A stretch of 64,000 nucleotides of DNA from Amycolatopsis deserti (lineage in GTDB: Bacteria; Actinomycetota; Actinomycetes; Mycobacteriales; Pseudonocardiaceae): positions 592,262 through 656,261 of the forward strand of contig NZ_BNAU01000003.1 in assembly GCF_014653945.1 (NCBI RefSeq), given 5' to 3'. Made by a program: the position numbers and the translations under genes. Positions within the stretch are counted from its first letter, which is position 1; each line of letters begins with the position of its first letter. The notes below the pieces were generated by a model. It saw only the letters and a program-made list of their open reading frames with translations, was not told the origin of the DNA and ran no database searches. This document shows, piece after piece, positions 43,946 to 52,468 of this stretch.

Positions 43946-44427
43946 TACAGCTCTCCTACGACGTCTCGGACGGATTCGATGACCCGCGCGACCTGCTCAT
44001 CGGCCAGGCCGGCGTGCTTGGGGAGCGCCAGGTGGCGGCGGAACAGGTCCGATGCACTGGATGCCGCGGGCCCGCAGCTTAGCGATGGCCTAGTCGCGGC
44101 CACGGTCGAGCAGCAGCAGGTACGCCTGCCACGGGTGCTCGCGCCCGCCTGCCGGACGGCGTGGCTGGTGGCCGGGAAGGTGTGGTCGCCGACGATCACC
44201 TCGTCACCGGGCCGGACGCCGAGCACGCGCAAGCCTCGGAACAGGGCGGCGCCCCAGCTGCTGGTCGCCAGGGCGTGCGCGGTGCCGGTGGCGGCGGCCA
44301 GGCGCTCTTCGAAGCGGCGGCAGGCGGAGCCGGCGCCGGCGAGCCAGCCCGACGCGAACACCTCGGCCACCGCGGCGAGCTCCTCCTCGCCGACCGTGGG
44401 ACGGCCGAGCGGAACGGGTTCGGGCAT
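43945..44427 (-). pseudogene. DegT/DnrJ-family aminotransferase, deleted and frameshifted
   Basis: The N-terminal 95 residues are good (PLGRPTVGEEELAAVAEVFA, ATSSWGAALFRGLRVLGVRP, VIVGDHTFPATSHAVRQAG). The frame then jumps to a stretch that makes sense only in a different frame (EHPWQAYLLLLDRGRD, a TAG stop, then AIAKLRARGIQC) and returns for the C-terminal HLALPKHAGLADEQVARVIE. About 200 residues including the PLP lysine are missing. Start at 44427. Its stop and the collapsed epimerase GTG overlap (TAGTG), so the original operon order is preserved. Confidence 0.8.
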
Positions 44428-44506
44428 CGGGCTCCTTCTCCTCGAGCGGGCAGTCTAGGCACGAGGCCCGTCACTCGATCGGGCGAACGCCCTGGTTGGC
44501 GGCGTA

Positions 44507-44512
44507 TACGCT
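44507..44512 (+). promoter_or_regulatory. -10 box (TACGCT) of lhgO, leaderless
   Basis: TACGCT ends 6 bases before the GTG at 44519. Confidence 0.35.
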
Positions 44513-44518
44513 GGGCGC

Positions 44519-45703
44519 GTGGTGAACCGGGTTGTCGTCATCGGCGGCGGAATCATCGGCCTCGCGACCGCGTGGGAGCTGACCCGCCGCGGGTCCGCGG
44601 TGACCGTGCTGGAGAAGGAAGACCGGTGGGCCGCCCACCAGACCGGGCACAACTCCAACGTCGTGCACGCCGGGCTGTACTACCGGCCGGGTTCGGCGAA
44701 GGCGCGGATGTCCGTGGCGGGCAACCGGTCCATTGTGGAATTCGCGCGCGCGCACGGGGTGCCGGTCGAGGTGTGCGGCAAACTCGTGGTGGCGACCAGC
44801 GACGCCGAACTGCCCGCGCTGGGCGTGCTCGCCGAGCGGGCCGAGGCCAACGGCGTGCCGGCGAAGCTGATCAGCGCGACGGAGGCCCGCGAGTACGAGC
44901 CCGAGGTCTCCTGCGTGCGGGCGCTGCGGGTGGAGTCGACGGCGATCATCGACTTCCCGCGGGTGTGCACCGCGCTGGTCCGGCTGCTCACCGACCACGG
45001 CGCCGACCTGCGGTTGAGCACGGCGGCCCGAGGCATCCGGCCGGGGTCGACGGCGAACGTGGAGATCGCCACCGGCGACGAGGTGCTGCGGGCGGACGCG
45101 CTGGTCAACTGCGCTGGCCTGCAGTCCGACCGGGTCGCCGAGCTGGCCGGGCTGCGGCCGAGCGCGCGGATCGTGCCGTTCCGCGGCGAGTACTACGAGC
45201 TGAAGCCGGAGCGGCGGCACCTGGTGCGCGGGCTGATCTACCCGGTGCCCGACCCGGCGCTGCCGTTCCTGGGGGTGCACCTGACGCGGATGCTCGACGG
45301 CAGCGTGCACGCCGGGCCGAACGCGGTGCTGGCGCTGCGGCGGGAGGGCTACCGGTGGCGTGACGTGTCGCCGTCGGACCTCGCCGACGTGGCCCGCTTC
45401 CCCGGCTCCTGGCGGCTCGCGCGGAAGTGGGCGTATCCGACCGGGCTGGAGGAGGTGCGGCGATCGCTGTCGAAGCGCCGGTTCGCGGCCAGCCTGGCGC
45501 GGCTGGTCCCGGCGGTCGGCCCGGACGACATCGTGCGCCACGGCTCCGGCGTGCGGGCCCAGGCGCTGCGCCCGGACGGCTCCCTGGTGGACGACTTCCT
45601 CATCGAGACCGCGCCGAACCAGGTGCACGTGCTGAACGCCCCCTCCCCCGCGGCGACGAGCGCACTGGAGATCGCGAAGTACGTGGCGGACCAGGTCGGC
45701 TGA
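44519..45703 (+). CDS. lhgO: L-2-hydroxyglutarate oxidase
   Basis: 394 residues of the FAD-dependent DAO family. The dinucleotide site is VVVIGGGIIGLATAWELTRR, followed by HQTGHNSNVVHAGLYYRPGS, the LhgO/YgaF signature. Further conserved blocks are FRGEYYELKP, LIYPVPDPALPFLGVHLTRM, HAGPNAVLA and the C-terminal RAQALRPDGSLVDDFLIE. It oxidises L-2-hydroxyglutarate to 2-oxoglutarate, clearing a side product of central metabolism and passing electrons to quinone or oxygen. A second GTG at 44522 is possible. It diverges from the decayed glycan operon. Confidence 0.9.
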   Translation: MVNRVVVIGGGIIGLATAWELTRRGSAVTVLEKEDRWAAHQTGHNSNVVHAGLYYRPGSAKARMSVAGNRSIVEFARAHGVPVEVCGKLVVATSDAELPALGVLAERAEANGVPAKLISATEAREYEPEVSCVRALRVESTAIIDFPRVCTALVRLLTDHGADLRLSTAARGIRPGSTANVEIATGDEVLRADALVNCAGLQSDRVAELAGLRPSARIVPFRGEYYELKPERRHLVRGLIYPVPDPALPFLGVHLTRMLDGSVHAGPNAVLALRREGYRWRDVSPSDLADVARFPGSWRLARKWAYPTGLEEVRRSLSKRRFAASLARLVPAVGPDDIVRHGSGVRAQALRPDGSLVDDFLIETAPNQVHVLNAPSPAATSALEIAKYVADQVG

Positions 45704-45726
45704 GCGGGTCCTGCCAAGATGATCGG

Positions 45727-46200
45727 ATGACCGACAGACCCGGCGCCGCGCGGCGCGCCAGACGCGTCCCGTGGTGGGTGTTCGTCCTCTCGATCGTGCT
45801 CGTCGCCGGCGCCGGCATCGGGATCGGCGCGCTGCTGTGGGCCGGTGAGTCGAGCGCGGACCGGGCGGCCCGGGAGGCGCACGACCGCTGCGTCCACCAG
45901 GTCACCGTCTACTTCAACAGCCGGAACCCGGACCCGGCGATGTCGGCGGCCGCGGACCAACTACGCGGCGACGCGCGGTTCGCGAGCGTCCGCGGCCAGA
46001 CCCGGCAGGAGGGGTGGGCGGAGTTCCAGCGGATCTTCGCCGACCAGCCGGACCTGCTGAGCAAGTCCCGGCCGGAGGCCCTGCCCGCGTCCGTGATCCT
46101 GATGACGCGCGCGGACACCACCGCCGAGCAGGTGGCCCCGGAGATCCGGCAGCGGTTCCCGGACGCCGAGGTCCGGACCACCGGCTCCTGCCCGCCCTAG
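45727..46200 (+). CDS. Single-pass protein with FtsX-like extracellular domain
   Basis: 157 residues from ATG at 45727. A short basic N-terminus and one membrane helix (about 16-38, WWVFVLSIVLVAGAGIGIGALL) precede an exported domain of about 110 residues. Its pattern VTVYFNSRNPDPAMSAAADQ, LRGDARFASVRGQTRQEGWAEF and ALPASVILM resembles the FtsX permease-like extracellular domain, which in full FtsX activates peptidoglycan hydrolases. The three C-terminal permease helices are absent, so it is a stand-alone ectodomain. Its stop overlaps that of the convergent lipoprotein gene by 4 bases. A regulatory role in wall hydrolysis is inferred. Confidence 0.72.
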   Translation: MTDRPGAARRARRVPWWVFVLSIVLVAGAGIGIGALLWAGESSADRAAREAHDRCVHQVTVYFNSRNPDPAMSAAADQLRGDARFASVRGQTRQEGWAEFQRIFADQPDLLSKSRPEALPASVILMTRADTTAEQVAPEIRQRFPDAEVRTTGSCPP

Positions 46201-46721
46201 CGCTCCGGCAGGTGCTTGGCCACCACCGGCGCCGCGCGTTCGGCCATCACGCAGGACTTGCTCTCGTCGCCCAGGTTCTGGCCCGTGATCACCACGAACT
46301 CCTTCTCGCCGAGCTTCACGGCCAGGTTGCACAGCCAGTCGCCCATGATGGAGGAGTAGTGCTGCCACGTGATGCCGCCCAGCTGCTTCTCCCCGACCGG
46401 CTGCGCGGCGAAGTACTCCTCCATCGTCTGGTCGGTGCCGTAGTAGGCCTGCAGCGAGTCGTCGAGGCTCGCGTCGGGGTCCAGCGGTCGCCAGTCGCAG
46501 CCGGGTGGCACTCGCTGCTTGGGCTGCGCCGGGATCGGGGTGCCCGGGCCGAGCCCCAGTTCGGCGGCCTCGTCGGTGGTGAGCAGCGTGCACGGGTCGG
46601 TCGAGGCGGCCGGTGCCACGGTGATCCGCCCCGGAGCCGGCTGCGGTGTGCCGCTGACCGTGGTCGTGCACGCGCTGGCCAGGCCGGCCGCGGCCACCAC
46701 CGCGGCGATCCGCCACCTCAC
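46197..46721 (-). CDS. DUF3558-type lipoprotein
   Basis: 174 residues. Lipoprotein signal MRWRIAAVVAAAGLASAC with the lipid-modified Cys18, then a Thr/Pro-rich linker. The mature domain has the DUF3558 look: DPCTLLTTDEAAELGLGPGT, PPGCDWRP, and late paired Cys (WLCNLAVKLG, KSCVMAERAAP). Such proteins are abundant envelope lipoproteins in Pseudonocardiaceae and relatives with no known function. Confidence 0.82.
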   Translation of the reverse strand: MRWRIAAVVAAAGLASACTTTVSGTPQPAPGRITVAPAASTDPCTLLTTDEAAELGLGPGTPIPAQPKQRVPPGCDWRPLDPDASLDDSLQAYYGTDQTMEEYFAAQPVGEKQLGGITWQHYSSIMGDWLCNLAVKLGEKEFVVITGQNLGDESKSCVMAERAAPVVAKHLPER

Positions 46722-46828
46722 TGAAAGCCTCCCGGGGCAGGTTTAACCGCGCGGTAACGAGCGGCGTCATCGGTTTTCCCACGCCGAACCTAGCCTGGCG
46801 GCCGTTGCCGGGAGAGGGGAACGCCGCG

Positions 46829-47584
46829 ATGACAGCCGATCCGTTCGAGATCACCCTGCCGGTCCAGACCGGGATCGGGGTGGTCGCGCCGTTCGACTTC
46901 GCCCTCGACCGCGAACTGTGGCGCTGGGTGCCGGACCACGCGTGCCTGCACACCACGCGACTGCCCTACCTGCCCGAGCCGGTGACCGTGCAGCTCGCCG
47001 AGGCACTGGCCAACCCGCACGGCGTCCGGCGCGCCACCACCGACCTGCTCGTCCCGGAACCCGAGGTGGTCGCCTACTCGTGCACCTCCGGCAGCTTCAT
47101 CGGCGGCGCCGCGGGCGAGGCCGCGCTGGTCGCGGCGATGCTCGACGCCGGCGCGCCGCGCGCGATCACCACCTCCGGCGCGATGGTCAGCGCGCTGGAG
47201 ACGCTGGGCGTGCGCCGGGTCGCCGTCGTCACCCCCTACGTGGACGCCGTGACCGACCGGCTGGTGTCGTTCCTCGCCGAGTACGGGATCACCACCACCG
47301 CGAGCGTCGGGCTCGGCATGCTCGGCGAGATCTGGAAGATGACCTACGCGCATGTGCTCGCCGCGGTCGCCGAACTGGACACCACCGGGGCCGACGCGTT
47401 GTTCGTGAGCTGCACGAACGTGCCCACCTACGACGTGATCGAGCCGCTGCGGCAGCGCCTGGGCATCCCCGTGCTGACCGCCAACCAGGTGACCATGTGG
47501 TCGGCCCTGCGCGCCGCGGGCGTGCCCGTCGACTGGGACCTCGGCGCGCCCGCGCGGCCGGCGATCCGCCTGCCGACCGGGTAG
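46829..47584 (+). CDS. Maleate isomerase/Asp-Glu racemase superfamily protein
   Basis: 251 residues from ATG at 46829, with GAGAGGGG 9 bases upstream. Two symmetrical alpha/beta halves each carry the catalytic Cys of this superfamily: VAYSCTSGSFIGG (first) and LFVSCTNVPTYDVIEPL (second), together with the typical RVAVVTPYVDAVTDRLVSFL and TANQVTMWSALRAAGV. Relatives include maleate cis-trans isomerase and arylmalonate decarboxylase. Both Cys are present, so it should isomerise rather than decarboxylate. Substrate unproven. It is 67 bases upstream of serS, in the same direction. Confidence 0.82.
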   Translation: MTADPFEITLPVQTGIGVVAPFDFALDRELWRWVPDHACLHTTRLPYLPEPVTVQLAEALANPHGVRRATTDLLVPEPEVVAYSCTSGSFIGGAAGEAALVAAMLDAGAPRAITTSGAMVSALETLGVRRVAVVTPYVDAVTDRLVSFLAEYGITTTASVGLGMLGEIWKMTYAHVLAAVAELDTTGADALFVSCTNVPTYDVIEPLRQRLGIPVLTANQVTMWSALRAAGVPVDWDLGAPARPAIRLPTG

Positions 47585-47651
47585 CGCGAAACCCGCTGGT
47601 CGGGCTCGTTACGCTGGAGCGCATCCGTACCGGCTCGTACCTGGAGTACTG

Positions 47652-48941
47652 ATGCACGACCCCCGCCAGCTGCTCGACCCCGAGGTGGACGCGGCCGCCA
47701 AGCTGCGCCGCCGCGGGTATGTGCTCGACACCGACCACCTGGGCAAGCTGGTGAGCAGGCGGTCCTCCGTCATCAGCGAGGGCGACCAGGCGCGGGCGGA
47801 GTCGAAGAAGGCCGCGGCCGAGGTCGGCGCCGCCGCGAAGCGCGGTGAGGACGTCACCGAGCTGCGCGAGCGCGCCCGCGAGCTGAAGAACCGGATCACC
47901 CGGCTCGAGGAGGAGCAGCGGGAGGTCGAGGCGGAGCTGCACGAGTTCCTGCTCGGCGTCCCGAACATCCCGCTCGACGAGATCCCGGACGGCGCGACCG
48001 AGGAGTTCGCCGAGGAGGTGCGCCGCGTCGGGACGCCGCCGGAGTTCGACTTCGAGCCGGCCGACCACGTCGACCTGGGCGAGCGCGCCGGAATCCTGGA
48101 CCTGGGCCGCGCGACCAAGCTGTCCGGCCCGCGGTTCGCGGTGTTCAAGGGCGCCGGATCGCGCCTGCAGCGCGCACTGGCGCAGTTCTTCCTCGACGTG
48201 CACACCGGCGAGCACGGCTACACCGAGTTCAGCCTGCCCGCGCTGGTCACCCGGCAGACCATGACCGGCACCGGTCAGCTGCCGAAGTTCGAGGAGGACC
48301 TGTTCCGCACCGGCGTGGCCGACCGGGAGCTGTTCCTCATCCCGACCGCCGAGGTGCCGCTGGTCAACCTGCACGCGGGCGAGATCCTGCCGCTGGAGGA
48401 CCTGCCGCTGCGCTACACCGCGCACACCCCGTGCTTCCGCTCGGAGGCCGGCTCGTACGGCAAGGACACCCGCGGCCTGATCCGGCAGCACGAGTTCTCC
48501 AAGGTCGAGCTGGTGCAGTTCGTCGAGGAGGAGCGCTCGCGCGAGGCGCTGGAGGAGATCCTCTCGCACGCCGAGGCGCCGCTGCGGAAACTCGGCCTGC
48601 CGTACCGGGTGATCAAGCTCGCGGCCGGGGACACCGGGTTCTCCGCGCAGATCACCTTCGACGTCGAGGTGTGGCTGCCCAGCCAGGGCACCTACCGGGA
48701 GATCTCGAGCGCGTCGGACACCGGCACGTTCCAGGCCCGGCGGGCGAACATCCGCGGTAAGGGCAAGGACGGCAAGCGCGCCCAGATCGCGACGCTGAAC
48801 GCCTCCGGGCTGCCGATCGGGCGGACGCTGGTGGCGGTGCTGGAGAACAACCAGCAGGCCGACGGCTCGATCCGGATCCCCGAGGCGCTGGTGCCCTACA
48901 CCGGGTTCGCGGTCATCAACCCGGACGGCAGCACGGCCTAG
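47652..48941 (+). CDS. serS: Seryl-tRNA synthetase
   Basis: 429 residues. An N-terminal tRNA-binding coiled coil (about 30-110, rich in AESKKAAAEVGAAAKRG and ELKNRITRLEEEQREVEAEL) precedes a class II catalytic core. Motif 2 is CFRSEAGSYGKDTRGLIRQH followed by FSKVELVQF, and motif 3 NASGLPIGRTLVAVLENNQQ. TAEVPLVN is the serine/ATP-binding TxE loop. It charges tRNA-Ser, including the tRNA at 5015-5099. In M. tuberculosis serS (Rv3834c) also neighbours the septum-formation, zincin, phosphatase and pheA genes found here further right. Confidence 0.96.
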   Translation: MHDPRQLLDPEVDAAAKLRRRGYVLDTDHLGKLVSRRSSVISEGDQARAESKKAAAEVGAAAKRGEDVTELRERARELKNRITRLEEEQREVEAELHEFLLGVPNIPLDEIPDGATEEFAEEVRRVGTPPEFDFEPADHVDLGERAGILDLGRATKLSGPRFAVFKGAGSRLQRALAQFFLDVHTGEHGYTEFSLPALVTRQTMTGTGQLPKFEEDLFRTGVADRELFLIPTAEVPLVNLHAGEILPLEDLPLRYTAHTPCFRSEAGSYGKDTRGLIRQHEFSKVELVQFVEEERSREALEEILSHAEAPLRKLGLPYRVIKLAAGDTGFSAQITFDVEVWLPSQGTYREISSASDTGTFQARRANIRGKGKDGKRAQIATLNASGLPIGRTLVAVLENNQQADGSIRIPEALVPYTGFAVINPDGSTA

Positions 48942-49373
48942 CGGAGCTTCGCGGTCTCGTCCGGCAACGCTGCACGTCCTCGCCGCCGGCCGGGCGCAGG
49001 TAAGTGGCGAGCCCGGTGGTGTTGAAGCCGCGATCGCGGCAGGCGGCGGCGATTCCGGTGCCTGCCAGCCGCGTGGCCAACTCCTCGACGCCGGAGCGGG
49101 GACGGTGTGGTGCGGCGCGGGGAGGTGGCGACGGCCAACCAGCGCGGGCCCTCGCGGCCGGAACCGCCGTCGGCCACGGAAATTCCGTCCAGGACCACCG
49201 CTCGCCTCGATCCGGATGAGTTGTCCACACTGGACGCTCTACTCCGGGTCGTCGAAGTGGCGGTCACCGACGGGTGGGGGACGCTCACGTGAGTGATCCC
49301 CGATGGTGTCAGTTTCGCACCCCCACCAAGCCGTCTACACCCAGGACGGCTCAACAACGGGGAAGGAGCAGCC
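48942..49373. other. Intergenic stretch without convincing gene
   Basis: 432 bases. A minus-strand stretch near 48960-49090 (GIAAACRDRGFNTTGLATYL) and a plus-strand frame 49107-49292 ending LDPDELSTLDALLRVVEVAV both look partly protein-like, but neither has a ribosome site or a recognisable domain. They may be gene remnants. The last 70 bases carry the leader and GGAAGGAG ribosome site of the next gene. Confidence 0.4.
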
Positions 49374-50123
49374 ATGACTGGCACCATGCGACCGGAAGAG
49401 CTGATGGAGAACGCCGTGGTGGACACCCACGGCCGCAAGATCGGGAAGGTCGGCACGGTCTACGTCGCCGACGACACGCAGCAACCGGAGTGGGTCACGG
49501 TCCGCACCGGGATGTTCGGGCACAAGGAGAGCTTCGTGCCGCTCCAGGGCGCCACGATGGACCGGGACGGCCTGCACGTGCGCGTCACCAAGGAAAAGGT
49601 GTCCGAGGCGCCGCAGACCGACGGCGACCGGCACCTGTCCGAACAGGAATCCGCCGAGCTGTACCGCTTCTACGACATGCCGGCGCCACGCGGCAGCCAG
49701 GAGAACCGCGGCGGCGGCCGCACCACGCCGCAGCCGGGCAAGCGCGGCACAGCGGGTGAGTCCATGACCCGCTCGGAGGAGCGGCTCAACGTCGGCACGG
49801 AGCGCGTCGAGACCGGCCGGGTCCGGCTGCGCAAGTACACCGTCACCGAGGAGCAGCAGGTCAAGGTGCCGGTGACGCACGAAGAGGTGCGGCTGGAACG
49901 CGAGCCGATCACCGACGGCGACCGCACCGGCGCGCGCATCTCCGACGAGGAGCAGGAAATCACCCTGCACGAGGAGCGCGCGAAGGTCGAGAAGGAAACC
50001 GTGCCGGTGGAGAAGGTGCGGCTGGCCAAGGAAACCGTGCGTGGCGAGGAAACCGTGTCCGGCCAGGTGCGCAAGGAGCGCGTCGAGATGGAGGACGACA
50101 CCAAGCGGCGCAAGAACCGCTGA
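49374..50123 (+). CDS. PRC-barrel and DUF2382 (YsnF/AvaK-type) stress protein
   Basis: 249 residues from ATG at 49374 (GGAAGGAG 6 bases upstream). The PRC-barrel domain at about 5-75 has VVDTHGRKIGKVGTVYVADD and EWVTVRTGMFGHKESFVPLQ. After a flexible Gly/Arg linker comes the DUF2382 domain (about 130-240): SEERLNVGTERVETGRVRLR then KYTVTEEQQVKVPVTHEEVR, with very high Glu/Lys/Val content. Such proteins are stress-induced in many actinobacteria, cytoplasmic or membrane-associated, with unknown biochemistry. Confidence 0.88.
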   Translation: MTGTMRPEELMENAVVDTHGRKIGKVGTVYVADDTQQPEWVTVRTGMFGHKESFVPLQGATMDRDGLHVRVTKEKVSEAPQTDGDRHLSEQESAELYRFYDMPAPRGSQENRGGGRTTPQPGKRGTAGESMTRSEERLNVGTERVETGRVRLRKYTVTEEQQVKVPVTHEEVRLEREPITDGDRTGARISDEEQEITLHEERAKVEKETVPVEKVRLAKETVRGEETVSGQVRKERVEMEDDTKRRKNR

Positions 50124-50170
50124 CCCGGGGTCCCGGTGTGGCGTCGCCGGACGCCACACCGGGCAGGCCC

Positions 50171-50986
50171 TCAGGCGAAGCGGGTGTCGACCGAAATCGC
50201 CTCCCACCGTTCGAGGTCGGCCAGCTGCGCGGTGAGCTTGTCCCGGATGCGGGCCACCGCCTCCGGCCCCAGCGGCAACCGCAGCGGGGCGTCCCCGTCG
50301 CGCACGGCCCGGATGATGGCCGCGGCCGCGCGCGCCGGGTCGTTGGGCTGCTTGCCGTCCTGCGCGGCGAAGCGGGCACGCAGGGCGCCGGCCGGTGTGC
50401 CGGCGTAGTCCTCGATCGGTTGCGAGTACACCATCGAGCGGCCGGCGAAGTCCGTCCGGAACGGCCCCGGCTCCACGATGGTCACCCGGATGCCCAGCGG
50501 CGCGACCTCGCCCGCGAGCGCCTCCGACATGCCTTCGAGCGCGAACTTCGAGGTGGCGTACGCGGCGTGCCCCGGGTTGCCGACGACCCCGCCGACCGAG
50601 GAGATCTGCACGATGTGCCCGGAGCGCCGCTCCCGCATGTGCGGCAGCACCGCCCTGGTCACCGCGGCCGCCCCGAACAGGTTCGTCTCCAGCACGGACC
50701 GGAACTGCTCCTCGGACAGTTCCTCCAGTGCCCCGACGAGCCCGTGCCCGGCGTTGTTCACCAGGACGTCGATCCGGCCGAACTCGGCGATCGCCGCCGC
50801 CACCGCGGCATCGACGGAGTTCCGGTCGGTTACGTCGAGCGGCAGCGGGAAGCCCAGCCCGGCGATGGACCCGGCGTCCCGCGCCGTCGCCACCACCCGA
50901 TCGCCCGCGGCCACGGCCGCTTCCGCCAGCACGCGGCCGAACCCACTGCTCGCACCCGTGATCATCCAGACCCTGTAGTTTGACAC
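50171..50986 (-). CDS. Short-chain dehydrogenase/reductase
   Basis: 271 residues, classical SDR. Cofactor site MITGASSGFGRVLAEAAVAAG, NNAGHGLVG, catalytic Ser in QISSVGGVVG, and Tyr-x3-Lys in YATSKFALEGMSEALA. ARDAG after beta-2 suggests NADPH preference. The C-terminal FRTDFAGRSMVYSQPIEDYA fits the common SDR group near PF00106 members that reduce small carbonyls. It is divergent from a MarR gene across a 36-base operator-rich gap, so MarR almost certainly controls it. Confidence 0.88.
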   Translation of the reverse strand: MSNYRVWMITGASSGFGRVLAEAAVAAGDRVVATARDAGSIAGLGFPLPLDVTDRNSVDAAVAAAIAEFGRIDVLVNNAGHGLVGALEELSEEQFRSVLETNLFGAAAVTRAVLPHMRERRSGHIVQISSVGGVVGNPGHAAYATSKFALEGMSEALAGEVAPLGIRVTIVEPGPFRTDFAGRSMVYSQPIEDYAGTPAGALRARFAAQDGKQPNDPARAAAAIIRAVRDGDAPLRLPLGPEAVARIRDKLTAQLADLERWEAISVDTRFA

Positions 50987-51013
50987 TCAAGACAAACTAG
51001 CTTGAAGGTCAAG
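50976..51013. promoter_or_regulatory. Operator-like repeats between SDR and MarR genes
   Basis: TAGTTTG (50976-50982) and CAAACTA (50993-50999) form a 7-bp inverted repeat with 10-nt spacing, and CTTGA/TCAAG (51001-51013) forms a second one. They overlap the SDR start region and the MarR leader, the usual autoregulatory layout of MarR. Confidence 0.5.
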
Positions 51014-51022
51014 GGGTGTCGA

Positions 51023-51529
51023 GTGGATTCGGTGACGCGCGAGCTGGCCGGGTGGATCGAGCAGATGCCCGCGGGCGTGGACCCGGAGGTGGAGGCGGCG
51101 CGGCAGCGGATCGGCCGCCTGTCCCGCCAGTTCCGGCAGGTGCTCGACCGGGCGGCGGCCGAGCACGGCATGACCGTCGGCGACTGGGAGGCGCTCTCGG
51201 TGCTGCGCCGGACCAGCCCGGTGTGCACGCCGAAACAGCTGGCCGAGGCGCTGAACCTGACCTCGGGCACGGTGAGCGTGCGGCTGGACCGGCTGCTGCG
51301 GGCCGGCCTGGTCGAGCAGGTGCCGGCACCGGACGGCCGCAGCCGCCCGGTGCGGCTCACCCGCAAGGGCCACGCCCGCTGGCGCGCCGCGACCGCCGCG
51401 CGCACCGCCTACGAACGGGAGTTGTTCGGCGGAGTCGACCTCGCGGCGCTGAACCCGTTGCTGGCCACGCTGCTCGCCCGGTTCGAGGACGAGTTCGGGC
51501 CGGTGTCCCGGCACGACCAGGTGCGGTGA
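51023..51529 (+). CDS. MarR-family transcriptional regulator
   Basis: 168 residues from GTG at 51023 (AAGGGG about 7 bases upstream); a TTG at 51002 is less likely. The winged helix is at about 55-120: MTVGDWEALSVLRRTSPVCT, PKQLAEALNLTSGTVSVRLD, RLLRAGLVEQVPAPDGRSRPV. It differs from the marR gene at 5120 by a longer N-terminal helix (ARQRIGRLSRQFRQVLDRAA). Likely represses the divergent SDR gene. Confidence 0.88.
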   Translation: MDSVTRELAGWIEQMPAGVDPEVEAARQRIGRLSRQFRQVLDRAAAEHGMTVGDWEALSVLRRTSPVCTPKQLAEALNLTSGTVSVRLDRLLRAGLVEQVPAPDGRSRPVRLTRKGHARWRAATAARTAYERELFGGVDLAALNPLLATLLARFEDEFGPVSRHDQVR

Positions 51530-51538
51530 CCGGCCCGC

Positions 51539-52444
51539 TCAGCCCGTGACGAACCGCGCGATGATCCGGCCCAGCTCCGCGCCCTTGTCCTCCTGCAGGA
51601 AGTGACCCGCGTTCTCCAGCGTCCGGTGGTCCTGACCAGCCGCGCCCTTCATCGCACGCTGCAGGACGGGCGCCGCCGGGCCGGTGATCGGGTCGCTGTC
51701 GCCGAAGGCGCAGAGGAACGGGATGTCCAGTTCGGACAGCACGGACCAGGCGCGGCGGTTCGCCTCGCTCGCCGGGTCGTCCGGGGTGGTCGGGACCAGT
51801 CCGGGCATCGCGCGCGGGCCGGCCTTGTACATCTCGTTGGGGAAGGGCGCGTCGTAGGCGGCGCGTTCCGCGTCACTCAGCTTGGTGCGGCAGCCGGACT
51901 GCACGAACCGGCCGATGTCGAGCACCGGCGCTTTCTGCACGGCGGCGCGGAACGCGAGCCACTCGTCCGGCATCGACTGGTCACCGGTCGGCAGGACCGT
52001 GTTGGCCGCGACCACGCGCGCGAACCGGTCCGGGTTCTCCGCGACGACCCGCAGCCCGATCAGGCCACCCCAGTCCTGGCCGACCAGCGTGACGTCCCGC
52101 AGGTCGAGCGCGTCGAACGCGAACGAGCGGATCCACTCGACGTGCCGCGCGTAGGTGTGGTCGGCGACGTCGACCGGTTTGTCCGAGCGGCCGAAGCCGA
52201 TCAGGTCGGGCGCGATCGCCCTGATCCCGGCCTCGGCCAGGATCGGCAGCACCTTGCGGTAGAGGAACGACCAGCTCGGCTCGCCGTGCAGGAGCAGCAC
52301 GACCGGACCGTCGAACGGGCCGGCCTCCACGTAGGAGATCCGGACGATGCCGTCCTGCTCGTTCTCCAGGTCGCAGTACAGCGGTGGGTAGTCGAAGTCG
52401 GGGAGGTCGGTGAACCGGTCTTCGGGAGTCCTCAGCAGGCGCAC
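51539..52444 (-). CDS. Haloalkane dehalogenase-like alpha/beta hydrolase
   Basis: 301 residues from GTG at 52444, 7 bases after TAGGGT (leaderless). The start VRLLRTPEDRFTDLPDFDYP matches haloalkane dehalogenase N-termini. Catalytic elements: LLLHGEPSWSFLYRK (oxyanion Glu and a halide-binding Trp), nucleophile Asp in LVGQDWGGLIGL (second Trp), acid Asp in AFGDSDPITG and base His in NAGHFLQED. These are the residues of subfamily I (DhlA/DhmA-like). Natural substrates are usually unknown; other small esters or epoxides are possible. Confidence 0.87.
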   Translation of the reverse strand: MRLLRTPEDRFTDLPDFDYPPLYCDLENEQDGIVRISYVEAGPFDGPVVLLLHGEPSWSFLYRKVLPILAEAGIRAIAPDLIGFGRSDKPVDVADHTYARHVEWIRSFAFDALDLRDVTLVGQDWGGLIGLRVVAENPDRFARVVAANTVLPTGDQSMPDEWLAFRAAVQKAPVLDIGRFVQSGCRTKLSDAERAAYDAPFPNEMYKAGPRAMPGLVPTTPDDPASEANRRAWSVLSELDIPFLCAFGDSDPITGPAAPVLQRAMKGAAGQDHRTLENAGHFLQEDKGAELGRIIARFVTG

Positions 52445-52451
52445 ACCACCC

Positions 52452-52457
52452 ACCCTA
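52452..52457 (-). promoter_or_regulatory. -10 box (TAGGGT) of dehalogenase-like gene
   Basis: TAGGGT on the minus strand ends 7 bases before the GTG at 52444 and lies just past the DUF350 stop (52469). Confidence 0.35.
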
Positions 52458-52468
52458 GGGGCTTCGCG

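Noticed and set aside
49107..49292. 61-codon plus-strand ORF after serS
   Set aside because: No ribosome site and no recognisable family; the C-terminal helix-like sequence may be a remnant only.
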